Shown: positions 1 to 12,180 of the stretch, piece after piece | Numbering within the stretch: position 1 is the stretch's first letter | How the letters are laid out: every line of letters begins with the position of its first letter | DNA from: Albula goreensis | Taxonomy: Eukaryota; Chordata; Actinopteri; Albuliformes; Albulidae | Length of the DNA: 64,000 bases | Direction of reading: 5' to 3' | NCBI GenBank assembly: GCA_022829145.1 | Contig: CM040741.1 | Coordinates: 45,502,180-45,566,179, forward strand | Translations under genes and position numbers: made by a program | Notes under the pieces: model-generated | The model's input: only the letters and a program-made list of their open reading frames with translations | Databases searched by the model: none | Told to the model about the DNA's origin: nothing

Positions 1-339
1 GGCCAGTGCTAAGTAGATGACGAGATGCTCAGAATGTTCTCAAGATTATAACTTTATCCCTCAGATTAAAAATGCTCTGTCCTTCACTGAAGATGATTTC
101 CCATAAGGTTTTTTCATTTCTTCTTGACCTCTTTCCAATGCAATGAGTTGACCATCTCAACATTTCCCTCACCGACTGATTTTCCATAACGTGTAATTCC
201 ATTTTGATTCAAACATTTCATTTGAATAGATTTCATTGTCTATTAGGTACACATGTGAACCCTGCACAGCAAATCAAAATATTTGATGGAAACAACCATG
301 AATGTAGGATTAGAAAGAACAGTTTTGAAAGTAAAGGCT
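1..339. other. AT-rich non-coding DNA
   Basis: I see no gene, repeat array or transposon end here. The short open frame starting near 204 has no recognisable domain and reads as chance. Confidence 0.5.
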
Positions 340-1060
340 TTGATTCCCACAATATTTTGAAACATGGACAGACACAGAGCACAATCACCAAGAGCAAAGA
401 AGCATTTCAAAGAGCACCGCAGCCACGGCAGTTTGCCTGCTCACTGGGGAGTGAATTTTGTCATTCACGTCCTGCTGACTTTGAGATTCTCTGGCCGGCG
501 GAGCAATAGGGGAGCGAGTCCCCGCGGATCAGAAGGGCGTGGATTACAGGCTGTGTCCACACCTCTTACACGGCCCACTCTTATTACAACAGTCACAGCC
601 AGGTATCGGACCACCAGCTGCTCTCACTCAACCCTGTCCCCGCAAGACGGCCTCCGAGGGCTCCTCTGCTGCAGCACGATTTCCATCTCCCTCTGCCTCT
701 CCCTTTGAGAAGCGCATACTCTGACAGACCTGGGGTGGGTGCAGGCGGCTAATTTGGTTCGATCAAGAAAATGATTAGTGGAATCAGGTGGTTAAGTGCC
801 TGGGTAGAATGAAAGTCTGCATTCACTGAAGCCCACCCCCAGGGCCGGGGGTTGAGCAACCCTGAGTCTGAGTTTTAATTAAGGCAATTACACTCTGCCA
901 CTGCAGACCTCTAGCCCGGGGATACGTGGTGGATACCAGGGTAATGTTATTAAAAGCCGAATGTGTTTGGAATGGATGCAGAGCGAAAAGGAAAAGCAGT
1001 GCCATTTTCTGAAATGCTATTTCGAAATCGTTTATATTTTTCAAAGCTCAACACCTCAAA
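340..1060. promoter_or_regulatory. CNE-like island (candidate enhancer)
   Basis: This stretch is visibly richer in G+C and CpG than its flanks, for example the GGCCGGCGGAGC and CCCCGCGGATC runs at about 490-530, and it is non-repetitive. It also has homeodomain-type TTAATTAA words near 870. Overlapping open frames exist but show no domain. The texture resembles vertebrate conserved non-coding elements. The call rests on composition only, because conservation cannot be assessed here. Confidence 0.3.
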
Positions 1061-1559
1061 ATGTCATTCTTTCACCACATGTAGGCTGTGAGATGTTGCC
1101 CCACTTAATTCTGCATTAGTCTTCCCCTGAAGTTGTATTTTAAAAAAGTGTTTTCGAACAGCTGTTGCACAACGTATGAAAGATGATGTATAGAATCAGT
1201 AATTATAAAGATGTACATCACATATATATTTATGTACTGGTGAAATTTATGTTGATACAAATAAACACAAGTAACCTTCTCTCACGTCATTTTAAGACAT
1301 TGGAAGTCATTTTGTTAAAAACGTCATTGATTTTCATTGTCTGCATTCTGAACTGTAGATCTCTGCCCTTTTTTGATTCCTCAGCACATATATTTATGTA
1401 TAAAAGTTACAGTCTGAACATAAAATCCATTCAGTCATAAATGAGCAATGCAGTGGAAATGAAATGGTGCCATGTATTAAGGGATTGAAGCCAAAAACAT
1501 TTATGTCAATGAAACAGTGACGCTTCTCATTACACAACTACAATTCCCTGACCAAGGTG
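1061..1559. other. AT-rich non-coding DNA
   Basis: Nothing recognisable. There are short AT-rich runs such as CACATATATATTTATG and no transposon ends. Confidence 0.5.
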
Positions 1560-1700
1560 AATCTCATCAAGATTGCCATGGCAACACCACCACTGTGAAG
1601 GGATTGCAATCAATCTATTGAGGAATTAATCAATGTGTCCAACAGTCAATCCTGCAGTGACAGCCTGATCAATACAAAGAATGATTTCAAGGTTCACCTC
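1560..1700. promoter_or_regulatory. RFX X-box-like palindrome in a CNE-like segment
   Basis: At 1572-1585 the sequence ATTGCCATGGCAAC differs by one base from the symmetric RFX X-box GTTGCCATGGCAAC. The surrounding bases contain several AATTAAT and ATCAAT words. RFX factors bind this type of site in vertebrate promoters and enhancers. Binding here is an inference from the motif alone. Confidence 0.35.
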
Positions 1701-2156
1701 TTCAAGCATGACAGCCTTAGCTCAAAACAAAGAACCACACCCTTTACATATAGAAGCTTTTAATACATGCATTACAACGACCGACACGCTGGAACAGAAG
1801 AAATCCCCACACTTATTCAAGGCTAATTGCCATCCAACAAAAGTTCCACGAACGAGTCATCTAATACCACATGCATATGCATACAAGCATTATCATTTCC
1901 AAAAGGAAAATCCCTCCTGCCTTGCATGCCCTTAATTGTATTTGGGTTCACTGCATAATTATGGTGAAATATGACACTGAAAAATATTCATTCATTTTCT
2001 GTATTACATTTCTAAAAGTAGTTCCTAAATGTAGTTCACTGACAGTAATGTTGTCTGCAAATGTATTTTACACTCAATAATACTTATATATATTTATTTA
2101 TTTATATAGGTACCATGTTTTACATCTCCACACTTTCAATAACACTTTGCAACACA

Positions 2157-2160
<4 letters not shown>
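1701..2160. other. AT-rich non-coding DNA
   Basis: Nothing recognisable. The stretch becomes increasingly TA-rich towards the microsatellite that follows. Confidence 0.5.

Positions 2161-2223
<63 letters not shown>
2161..2223. repeat. (AT)n microsatellite
   Basis: An uninterrupted alternating A/T tract of about 63 bp. It is self-complementary and could extrude as a cruciform. Tract length in such repeats varies between individuals and is prone to assembly error. Confidence 0.97.
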
Positions 2224-2228
<5 letters not shown>

Positions 2229-4136
2229 TTTAATTAATATGTGCTTCATTATAATCTCTGTATAGGATTGCTATGTGGGTAGAATTCTGCAAACAGAAAT
2301 TTAGAGCAAACTTGGCTAACATTCAGTTGATTCCCTTTCATTTTACAACATATGTTAAGAGAAAATCTGTGGGGCTCTTGGCAATTGGACATAATTTCTT
2401 GGCAGTGGGGACAGTGTATCTTTGCTCTGATTACTGCATGATAACCATGGTGCAATCCAAAATATATAGCTGCTCTACCACCTACCCCAGTGTCGCTACT
2501 TTAACAACCTGCTTTTCTCTACTCAGCTCTTCTGGGAAATTCAATTGACAAGAAATGTCTACAGGCTGGCCCTCCCCTGTCTGATTCAGAATTGTTCTGC
2601 AATCCACAAAAGGACATACTTCCTTTCATAGTAATGATACCAGAAAAGCCTGTGTTAATTCATGAGATATTTCTCATCTAAAAAAATGTATTTTTCTGTC
2701 ATCAGTTTATGAAGTCATAAATTTTGCTTTGCTCTGCGTCTAATATAATTGGACTTGCTTTGTTTGCACAACATTCAAACTGCTCTCATTTCTGAGTGAG
2801 CTCATCAGACATTGTTTTGGGTTACTCGACCAGGGCGAGAGTCCTGAGTTAACATAATGACCCAGTAAAGGCTCAGAGCGTTGCCTGGTGCACAGCTGAT
2901 CTGGCGGTTTAACTAGGCCCAGGAGAGTGGGGCTCAGGTTGGACTGGCCCCATCTGGCTGGGGGGACACCAGCTGCTCCAGTGTCTCCCCACCTCGGATG
3001 GTTCCTGTGCTGGGGCCCTGTGGCTCACACACATACCCCCCAGCCATCTTTCCCTTTGTCTCCCCCAACCTACACTCACGGGCATACCATAAATCACACT
3101 TGACAATGGGAAGTCGAGGCAACAGGCTACCACTACCGCTGCGCACCGCAGAGCAAATGAAAAAGAAAGAGTGGAAGAAAAAAGGTCATAATTATTCTTA
3201 CCTGTAACTAAACTGCCAGTCTGTCTCATTCTGTCACTGTGGATATCCACTTTGTTCAGTGAAAACAAACTGGAATATCTTTGCCCTTTCCACTTACATA
3301 CAAACATGTCAAAGAAATGACAATCCCTGGATGCTGCTGATTTCTTTTGACAAACGCTGCTGGCAGGTGTTGCTATTTTTTTCAGAGAAATATGATGGCT
3401 TTAAGGTGAAAAATCTATGTCAGTAAAATGAATTTCATCAGGTCTGTATGCACAAGAGGAGGGTGATGACACCTGCATTGAGAAGGTTTCTTTCTCAATT
3501 ATCGAAAAGCAATGTAAACCTGCAACCCCGGTGGCACACATCGCTCCAGTTGGCCTTGCCACTAGTAATCATATCAAACAATAACAGTCTCACTAAACAG
3601 TAACTTTTACCAACAGAGGTCTGACACCAATGTCTAAATATCATGTTTAAATACCTAGCAGATTCTGACAGAACTATCACTGTCTTTCTGTACAAATTGG
3701 ATAAAAGTAGCCTGACTGAAAAAAAATTCCTATCACACAGTTGCATAGGCCCATACCAAATTACACACACTTCCAGTATTTATTATATTGATATTGTAGC
3801 AGCCGCAGTATTTTCTTGCACAGGTTTATACAATTGTTTTCAAGTTAAAACACAAAATGCAGATATACCACCCTCCATAAAATCATCTTGTCCTGATCCA
3901 GCAACCACCCACACACCCACTCTCCCACATCCATTTTACACGACAGTTCTTTTGTCATGGACACAGAAAAATAAAAGGAGAATAAATAAAAAGAGGAAAA
4001 ACAAACAAAAAACAAAGAAACAATCTGCACATAGTTAGTCAGGAGATGTGAAACAGGAAAGATGTGATTTGTTCAGGTAAGAATCTGAGCATCAAACCTA
4101 AAGAATACAATCAAACCAAAAAAACATATCTGGCTT
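2224..4136. other. Non-coding DNA with one G+C-richer patch
   Basis: No gene or complete mobile element is seen. A G+C-richer patch at about 2900-3150 holds CAGCTG E-boxes (2892 and 2971) and a run of G/C-rich words. The overlapping minus-strand frames there are not domain-bearing. The rest is AT-rich. Confidence 0.4.
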
Positions 4137-4174
4137 AATTTATCATCTTTACTACATAGTAAAGATGATAAATT
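4137..4174. repeat. Perfect 17-bp inverted repeat (hairpin)
   Basis: The arm AATTTATCATCTTTACT (4137-4153) is followed by ACAT and then its exact reverse complement (4158-4174). With a 4-base loop this is a strong potential cruciform or RNA hairpin. Nothing around it resembles a terminator or known RNA gene. It may be a small local inverted duplication. Confidence 0.9.
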
Positions 4175-5413
4175 GAAAAAATATTGCTGTAAAATTACTG
4201 CAAAATTACAAATCAACATTCCACAGAATACCCTTAATATCCAAAGATCAATCATTTTACATTAATATATGATCCAAGAAGCCTGAAGAAAATATAATTG
4301 TTCATAAGTCCACACCTTTATAGTTTTAAAATGTAAAACCAGCCCATACAAACTGGAGCATAACTTTATGTCGTATAATTTGCTAATATTGAAACCTTAT
4401 ATTAGGCTGAAAAAAACACATTGAACAACTTTACAGTACAACCCTTATCATTGTGATCATTTAAAAGGTCTAAGAAACAATTCAAGTGCCATTGCTGTAA
4501 TCACCCAAAACATAATGTCTAGAATGGAAGATTCTCAGTCTTGCACTTCAAAACCCTTCAGTACACTGGACATCTAAAATGAATGACCTAGGAAAAGAGC
4601 TATTACAGAACTGGTTTTTACAGGTTTGAGATCATGCATGTTTTAATTAGTTCTCATCAGTCCATGGAATAAATAAGCACATTACGTTTAAGATGATCTT
4701 AGAGACAACTGAGGTAAGCGAGACAGTAAATTTAAGTTATACAAATGAGATAACTTCACCTTTGAGACAATCCAATAATGTGAAAATGTAATGTCTGCAT
4801 TGTGAGACTGACTGCTCACCCAATAATCCATCTCAATAACTAAGAAATTAGCATGTGTCCTTATCAAAGAGATGTGATAGACACAAACACATAATGCTGA
4901 ATTTTCTCTCCAACATGATTTATGTCCGTCATCAGAAAACAAACAGCAGAAAATTACAAAGGCCTGCATACATATCAATTATACCACTGACAAAGCAGGA
5001 ACAACAGTTTGAAGATTCATGAAGGTAGAGCGAGCTCCTAGATAATTTACAGAAGGATTTTTTTAGGTAATTGATAAAAAGCTTCCGTATCTGATTAAAT
5101 CTGTAGGGATTCTCATTCTCTCTTGTCAAAGTGCTTGGGTAGGCAGCAATGACACCTCATTCCCTGGAGACAAACAGAGATGTGGAGGATGCTGGGATAT
5201 ATGTAGTCTATAGCTTGCTATGTAAAGCATTGTATGTAGCTTTCACTGCATAGAACACAAACCAATTATAGCTCATATTCTACAGTCAAAAACTGTGTGC
5301 ATCTCACATTATAGTCATTTTAATTGATTTGCTAAAGTTAAACAATTATTGAATGCCAACAGAAAAATAACTTCCATCAAATGAACGTTAGTGTATTGCA
5401 TTGTTCTGAAGAC
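4175..5413. other. AT-rich non-coding DNA
   Basis: I see no gene or repeat family. The word GGGTAGGCAGCAATG near 5136 recurs near 62191 but is too short to define a repeat. Confidence 0.45.
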
Positions 5414-6245
5414 TAAGGGACAGATTCACTAAAGGATTGCGACTACTTTCCGGGTGTAAAAGCAGCCACTAAAACGCCTCAGTATTTACATGCAAATTAC
5501 CAAACATTTTTTTAATATTGAACATGCAGTGACTAAGTCACTTTGCGACTTTCCTCTTGATGCATAGTAAAATCTGTTCATGCATATGTATACCTGGGGT
5601 GAAGGTGCTAAAACAAGGTGGGCATTTTGCAAATGAGGCCAATTATGTATTCCGTCCAATTTGCTAAACCTTGCAATAATTGCGACTCCCGTCTTTGCGT
5701 GGGAATTTTTAAGACTTCTGAAGCCAGGCAGTAAATTCTGCGCCGGTCCAAGATTTACCCTCTTTCTGTTAACCTAACAGCAAATACTGACCTGATACTG
5801 CACAGGTTACACAGTCACAGCAAAATTTCACTACTGGAGGAACTTTAGCCTCGTTCTCAAAAAAACAAAAAAAGCTCTGTCGGCTGTGGTGATGCTGTTA
5901 ACCGTTAACTACATGTCCTTGCATTCGGGTCTTTTCAGTACAGTTTCATGGCTTACAGGTGGGTTGTTCCATCAAACAAGGAACAAGTGTTCATAAATAG
6001 AAAACACATATATCCCATGAATGTCAGGTTGTGATGCGGTTCACGTCACGGCAGCTTTAATTTCAGAAGTAGCTCTATCTACCGAAAGTGAGAGGATGGA
6101 ACAAGTGGTTTAATTTTTTGATTGCATAATTAGAACAAATCTTGGTATATCAGTCATTAATATTTCAGTGTTTGCGACCTCACAAGTGTTGCTATAAAGC
6201 TAATATTTTTGCACTGCGACTTTTCCTTAGTAAATCTGGCCCTAA
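5414..6245. mobile_element. Non-autonomous PIF/Harbinger-like DNA transposon (MITE)
   Basis: The element spans 5417-6242 (826 bp) and is flanked by TAA at 5414-5416 and 6243-6245, the 3-bp TWA target-site duplication typical of PIF/Harbinger. The left end starts GGGACAGATTCACTAA. The reverse complement of the right end starts GGGCCAGATTTACTAA, which matches it at 14 of 16 positions. TGCGAC words recur just inside both ends and internally (near 5438, 5543, 5680, 6172 and 6214), resembling subterminal transposase-binding repeats. No transposase frame lies inside, so it would have moved using an enzyme supplied elsewhere. A decayed Harbinger transposase lies at about 54.65-55.34 kb, but whether the two belong to the same family cannot be told. 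Confidence 0.85.
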
Positions 6246-8390
6246 ATTAACACTTACATACAATTAATAACAAAGACTACCCACACACAAGCCAAATAAT
6301 TTCTCAGATCTTTCTTCTTTCCTTTGGATTTCTGACTGTCTTCTCAAAAATAATAAAAAAAAAACATTGTTCAGTAAATTTAACAGTAAATGTTGTCGAA
6401 CAATAAACACATTTCAACCATTCACTGCACTTGTCCAATATGGAGGAAATTACACCTTAAAGCAGTCTTGTCATTTTATGTAATTTAATGAACACCAATA
6501 CTGTAAACAGAAAATGTAGGTATAATAGTATAGTAAACACTGTGATTACAAAGAAGATTATATGTTTCCATTAGCATTGAGAGCTTGGGAAATGACGGAG
6601 GTGTCAGGATGTTTCATAATCTGAGAATGTGTGTTCACATCATTGTACACAGCACATTCATCAAAGGCAGTCCATCAATGTGGTAAAATGGTGACAAGTC
6701 CGGAAAGACTGCACCAGAATACCTCTCCCTTTGAAAATTCCCTTTATTAGAAAGTAGAGGCAAAATAGATAAGGAGCTCAGAGTTACAAAAACACTGGTC
6801 AATCCAAAGTATTAGCAGTTCAGAAGAAGCATCCTAATTATGCCTAATTCTAATTAAAGACAAGCATTAAAGCAGAATGCTATCTCCCATGGGGGGACAT
6901 CCTAGCACTGTTCCTGAAGACTTACGATGGGAAAATGATCATGCTGGCTATAATTAGCTGTGACTACCAAAAATGAAGATGGAGGCGTATAAAGGTAGAT
7001 GAAGGTAGTTGAAGTTCCTAACTACACTTTCATGTCTGTACTTACAATAGTTGGAATTGTGCTGCTGAAGGAAACCACTGAAGGAGAGGATTTAAAAATG
7101 TTGAATTAAAAAAAGGTGTGAATTATTTAGGTAATAATTCCGATTACTAAACAATCCGAAAGAACTCCTTGGTTCATATCGCTGGGGTTTCACTATACAT
7201 TGTGGAGAGCAATTAGATTCTGGTCAGTGACTGAGGGACTATAGGAGCATTATTTTTTAAGCAGTGACAAGACAATAACCCCATGGTTGTACATTCAGGA
7301 AAATAAAGGTTCACATCAACAGTCCCCTGGTCATGTTGTTTGAAGTCAGATGAATTTAATGACAGACATGTCATTAAATGTCTGTGTTCAAGAATAGAAG
7401 AGGAAGATAAGTTTGTGCGGCAGAAGATGAAAAAAATGAAAACCGAAGAGAAAGAGGGTGCCATGACAGAGAGGAATGCAGAATTGAAATGTGTTTAATG
7501 TATTTGGAAGGATGAAATGTTAAAGTGTTTTGAAGACGTACAGAAACATATTTTTCAAAGGATCAGAAAACAAATTTGGGTGTTATATTCATTAAAGTGA
7601 CTGAGTGGAGCTCTGGAGAAGTTTAGGAAGGCGAGGGCTCTGAGCATACAGTGCCTTACTGCCATCGGGCTCTTCAGCTCATGTAAAATCACACCAGGTA
7701 GTGCCTACCCTGCAGATTGCACTGCTGGAGTTCTCAGACAGCAAACAAACCCTTTTCTCACCACTGGAAGTTATTGAAAATGCTATTTCAGAAAATTTAT
7801 TATAAATCACTAGGCCGGTATACCCCTCTTGATGTAATCAGAATACAAAAGTACCACACAGTAAATGTGAAATTACCTGAGAAATGCTAAAGATTACTGC
7901 CAAGACTTACTGTAATTCTGTAATTCCAAGCCATCTTGTAAATACATAAGTAAAAAAATAAGTAACTTGTCTTTGCTGTTGTTAGATCCCAGTTTCAGTT
8001 GTTTTTGTTTTTCTTGTTATTTATTATTTATGAAAAATGAGTCACTTTCCTTTTTTTACTGTAATCACAGCATGAGTTTTACTAAGAGAGACACACCACT
8101 GCTTTAATTAAGAGTTAGACTTGGAAAGAACTGTGTCAAAAATAAGCCCTGTGATGCCCCATTTCCACTCTGATATCCCGTTTTACAGAGTTGAATAGAA
8201 ATGCTGAAAAGGGGAATGCAGATTGGTGTAGCTGTCATGAAAGTGGACATACATCTGCACATGCACAGGCGGCTGCAGGCGTGCAACAAAGGGCTATGGA
8301 GGGTGCCATTTGGTGGCGACTGGAGAACAATTTCTGCAATTACTGCATTAATAACTCTAGCTCTTTAAAGCTCTTTTAAATTCTTCGTAG
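6246..8390. other. AT-rich non-coding DNA
   Basis: No gene or mobile-element end is seen. A slightly more complex patch at about 7590-7760 (CTGAGTGGAGCTCTGG and following) could be regulatory. A short imperfect hairpin (ACAGACAT/ATGTCTGT) lies at about 7360-7385. Confidence 0.4.
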
Positions 8391-8600
8391 ACCAGGAGTG
8401 CCTGATCTTATCTGACAAGGGCAAATGTAGGCACAGGCTTTTGTTCTAGCCCAAAACTAAAACCCCAGATTCAACAAATCAACTATTCATGGTCTTCTAT
8501 CAGGACCTTGATTTGTTGAATCAGGTGTTTTACTTTTATGTAGAACAATAGTCTTCAGTAACACCAACCCGTCTTGAATGACTTTGGACATTGCTGAGTG
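8391..8600. mobile_element. Decayed fold-back DNA element, probably hAT-type
   Basis: The core is an imperfect inverted repeat. The arm at about 8440-8482 contains GATTCAACAAATCAA, and the arm at about 8508-8549 contains TTGATTTGTTGAATC. The outer parts also pair (TTGTTCTA against TAGAACAA). The left part begins CCAGGAGTGCCTGATC, similar to the caggagtgccc-type starts of short fish hAT elements. No clean 8-bp target-site duplication was found, so the boundaries are approximate and the superfamily is an inference. Confidence 0.55.
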
Positions 8601-10428
8601 TGGCAAACAGGATTCTAGTTTCAAGTTGCACCAATTACACTAAGACGTGTACGTCACTGCACTTCGCAAACAGTTAACAAATTATTTTGTTATGTTTGAA
8701 AATATCATTCATTTTTGCAGACATCACAATTAATGTTGGGAAATTACAATTCATTCAGATGAATTAAAAAAGAAAAATGATAGAGCTTCTGCAGAGACAG
8801 ACCTTACAACAATTTGAAACAAATAATTTCTGATTGTGAATTATGGTGAAATAGGATGAGACAGAGATACAAACAGACTCAAGTATTTTGTTGTTCATTT
8901 AAGGAGCTGCTTCCTGCTCCTAATTTCCAGCTACACAGAGCCCAGGGCTTCACGGCTGATTTGGATTGTTTTTTTTTTCTGTAAACACTGAAAAGCAATT
9001 GGCTCCCTGCTGTCTCCCAGAAGAGCAGACGCTCTGATACATGTGTACTTAGTGTATAATTGAGTGCATGCACATCGTGGAGGTGGAGTCTTGATCACAT
9101 GCTCTTGGTCGCAAAGCATGTCAAGACTATCGAGGCACTGTCGTCGCTTGGCTCTGGTTCCCACTGCTAAAATTCTTGGCCTCAGTCTCAGCACACAGAC
9201 CACAGTTGAGCCTCATCGAGCATTGTTTTGCTTCTCCGTTCCGCCAGAAATAAGTTTGCTGGCAGAAAACTAAACATAAACATTTCATCAGCAATTGTCA
9301 CCACTCTGAACCAGACTTTTTAAAAATACCATTTTATCCACAGGGACACAAACACAGACATTACTGGACTGGTTTTAAAGAATACAAAAATGCTTTTCAG
9401 CATACGATTTAGTGTTTTTTTCCCACAAAAAGTTTGAATACAACATGATAACAAAATAAAATAATCATTTAGACAATAACTCTAATAGCATCAGTGCTAT
9501 CAGTGCATCAGTACAGTGTCTATGCATGTATGCTTGGTCAACCACTTTTGTGTACCTTTGAATGCATGGCCTCCACTGCCTCATCCAGTAGTCCATTCTC
9601 CAGCAAGAATTAAGCCCCTGCTTATGACTATAACTGTCCATTATGCTTCTCTAATTAATGTACATTGGAACAGCTGCAGTACATTTCTGCCTGGCAGTAT
9701 CAGTAGCACTGTCATTTACTTTTGAGCTCAGCAAGATTCAAATTCATAATCACATCTAACTGTTTAAAGAAATATGTGACTTAATATATACTGCTGGCAT
9801 TTCTACTCCTACATTTTACTAGCCTTAAACAATAGTTGCTAACCTTCAAAGCAAGTGCTTTCTTCCCACATTTCAACTTTTTAGCTTTCCCATGATCTTT
9901 CTTTTTTTCTGCTCTTAACACATTTGGTGGGCCACTCAGTGCAGAACAAATGATTGCTAGATACTGCATGAAATGCTTTATGTGATGTTTTTATGGACCA
10001 CCAATCCAATAAGCCAAATGAGACCCCTTAAATGGTACCTTTCTACATGTCTGCTGAGTGGGCATGTGTTTGACACATTTGTTAAGGCATAAAGGCCCTC
10101 ACCTACATATTGAGTATGACATTGAAATTTAGAGCAATAGAATTTCCATTTGACATGCTTTTCATACATAGAAACTTGCCAACCTGCCAATAAAGGCCTC
10201 CAAAAACACCAAAAATGGAATTTCCTGACTTTTTTCTTCTAACTATAAAAATGCATGTCCTAATAAGATTAAGATTGATTGGCATATAATTGGCATTATA
10301 ATATGAAACTGTGTATGTTGATAAAAGTGTAAAATTGTAGTCAGTCTTTCAGCAAAAACAAAATTACAGTCCACCCATTCTTTCAATATTCAATATTCAA
10401 GTCAATATGTGAATGTATAAAATTATAC

Positions 10429-10449
10429 GCGTGTGTGTGTGTGTGTGTG
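10429..10449. repeat. (GT)n microsatellite, short
   Basis: About ten GT units follow ATACGC, giving a short alternating purine-pyrimidine tract. Confidence 0.9.
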
Positions 10450-11393
10450 CTTTGGAAGGGAGGATTGCAGATTTACAGCATAATTCCAAGGTGAAATCCA
10501 ATAATTCCAATTCCAATAAATCCCATATCCCACTTATTCTAATGTTCCATAGAGTAGCAACTGTAGGTTTGTCTTGGCAAGCCAATTCTGATTTAGTGCT
10601 CCTGACATTAGTTTAACAGCTAGTACAGATGGCTAATGAAAGCATAAGAAAGGTGGCCAAAGGGAGTAATCTTTAAAGGAAAAAGCGTTTGCTCAAGACA
10701 AAATCTTATTAGAGTTCCATGTACAGAACAGATTGCTTTTAGCATTACCAAAAGACTTTGATAAATCAGGTAAAGAGTGCTTGAATCAGAACCAAAAAAA
10801 CCCTGTTACAGATCTGGTCAACAGCAGGCCCATTCAAACAATGGACAACAGAGAATAAAATAAAAAAAGTAAATAAATAAATAACTATATCTCTAATCCT
10901 TAACTAAATAAATAATGGGGAATGGAAAAGCAATTATTTCCAGAATTATTCCCTGGCTGGTGCAATTAAGCTTAAGTCTGGTGGTGGTGATTACAATCAA
11001 TAATCTATCCATCATTCCAGCTCTTACTTACCAGATGCTGATCTTGGCTGACCTTTTCAATCAACAGAGAGCATTTGAATGAGCATTCCTCATAAGACTG
11101 AAGTCAACTGAAAGTGGGCCAGCATACCCCTGGCTGGCAAGTGATGTCCAAGTCTGCCATTAACCACTCAAATCCTCTTAGACAAATCAGCCTCCACACA
11201 AATCTAAGAGTCTAAAGGAATAATCATAATCCATGCTACTTAAAAAATACTTTAAGTTTACTTTTTAACAGGCATGGATTACAAATTTGTAACACAAAAG
11301 TGTATACATTTAGCGAATATCTTGCTGAATCTATTGAAACGTGATTAGACATATGCTTGTATGTTGAATTACTGGTAGTCACAATAGTGATTA

Positions 11394-11436
11394 TCCTCAT
11401 CATCATCTTCATTTTCATCATCATCATCACCATCAA
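11394..11436. repeat. (TCA)n imperfect trinucleotide repeat
   Basis: Repeated CAT/TCA units with TTC interruptions. The acidic or Met-rich open frames here are artefacts of this repeat. Confidence 0.85.
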
Positions 11437-11609
11437 GGGACTCCTTCACATACATGATATAGCCTATACAATAAATAAACATCCTTATTATGAGAGGTTT
11501 TAAGGTTGAAGGATTATTTTTGGGGTATTCATTTTTTACTCTGGGGGAGATGTAAGGCATAAAGCAGTATGAAATTCTCAGCTACTCAAACAGACTAAAT
11601 ACAACCCTT

Positions 11610-12180
11610 TTCACTTCAAGCACTCAATTAAGGATGTGCCAGTGATTTCCTGCATGAAATATTCACCCTCAATAACTTTAAAAGCCTTTTATAGTTCACT
11701 TCATAAACACAAAGCTTTTAATAAGACACATGTAAGAGAATCTCTCAGGGGATGTGAATTTGCCAGGCCTTTCGATTTTTCCTGCACATCAAAAGCCCCG
11801 AAACATTCATTGTGAGGTTTCTAAAGACAAAAGCATAGACGAGATCGCCCGAAGTGAAACGAGGCAATTACGCCACGCGGCGAGGACAGAATAACTAACA
11901 CCGTAAGCCCCCGGTTCTAGACGAGAACCATAATCTTTTGCTTGGATGATTTCAGCAAAATTTTTCCTCAAAAAACCTGCACCCACCCCCATGTCTCATT
12001 TGAAATTCTGTGTGTTTGCCGGGAGAGTGACGACTTTAAGCACCATGGCCATGAAAGATGGCGAAGGAGATAAAGTGAAGTAGAGGAGTAGACATGACCT
12101 TGATTTCAGATGCAGCTCAGCATCGAGAGGTCAGGGGTCAGACTGTAATTTATGGTCCCATTTCCTTCTTTTTTTAAAAG
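11610..12180. promoter_or_regulatory. CNE-like island with CpG-rich core
   Basis: This is one of the clearest regulatory-looking islands. The core at about 11835-11935 holds many CpG dinucleotides (GAGATCGCCCG, CACGCGGCGAGG) around a TTAC/AATT homeodomain-like word, set in AT-rich DNA. Further in are GCCATGGC at about 12045 and AGGTCAGGGGTCA at about 12129-12141, a direct repeat of nuclear-receptor half-sites spaced by one base (DR1-like). No coding frame of note. Function is inferred from composition and motifs. Confidence 0.4.

Larger units (their letters stand above)
8601..11609. other. Non-coding DNA with short simple repeats
   Basis: No gene is seen. A CpG-containing patch at about 9060-9240 may be regulatory. 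A (GT)n tract lies at about 10429-10449. Short A/T-rich iterations (AATATTCAATATTC) lie near 10385. A TCA-rich tract occupies about 11394-11436. Confidence 0.45.

Noticed and set aside
2909-3307. 132-codon minus-strand frame
   Set aside because: No family resemblance, and another frame on each strand is open over the same bases, as expected for a G+C-richer non-coding patch.
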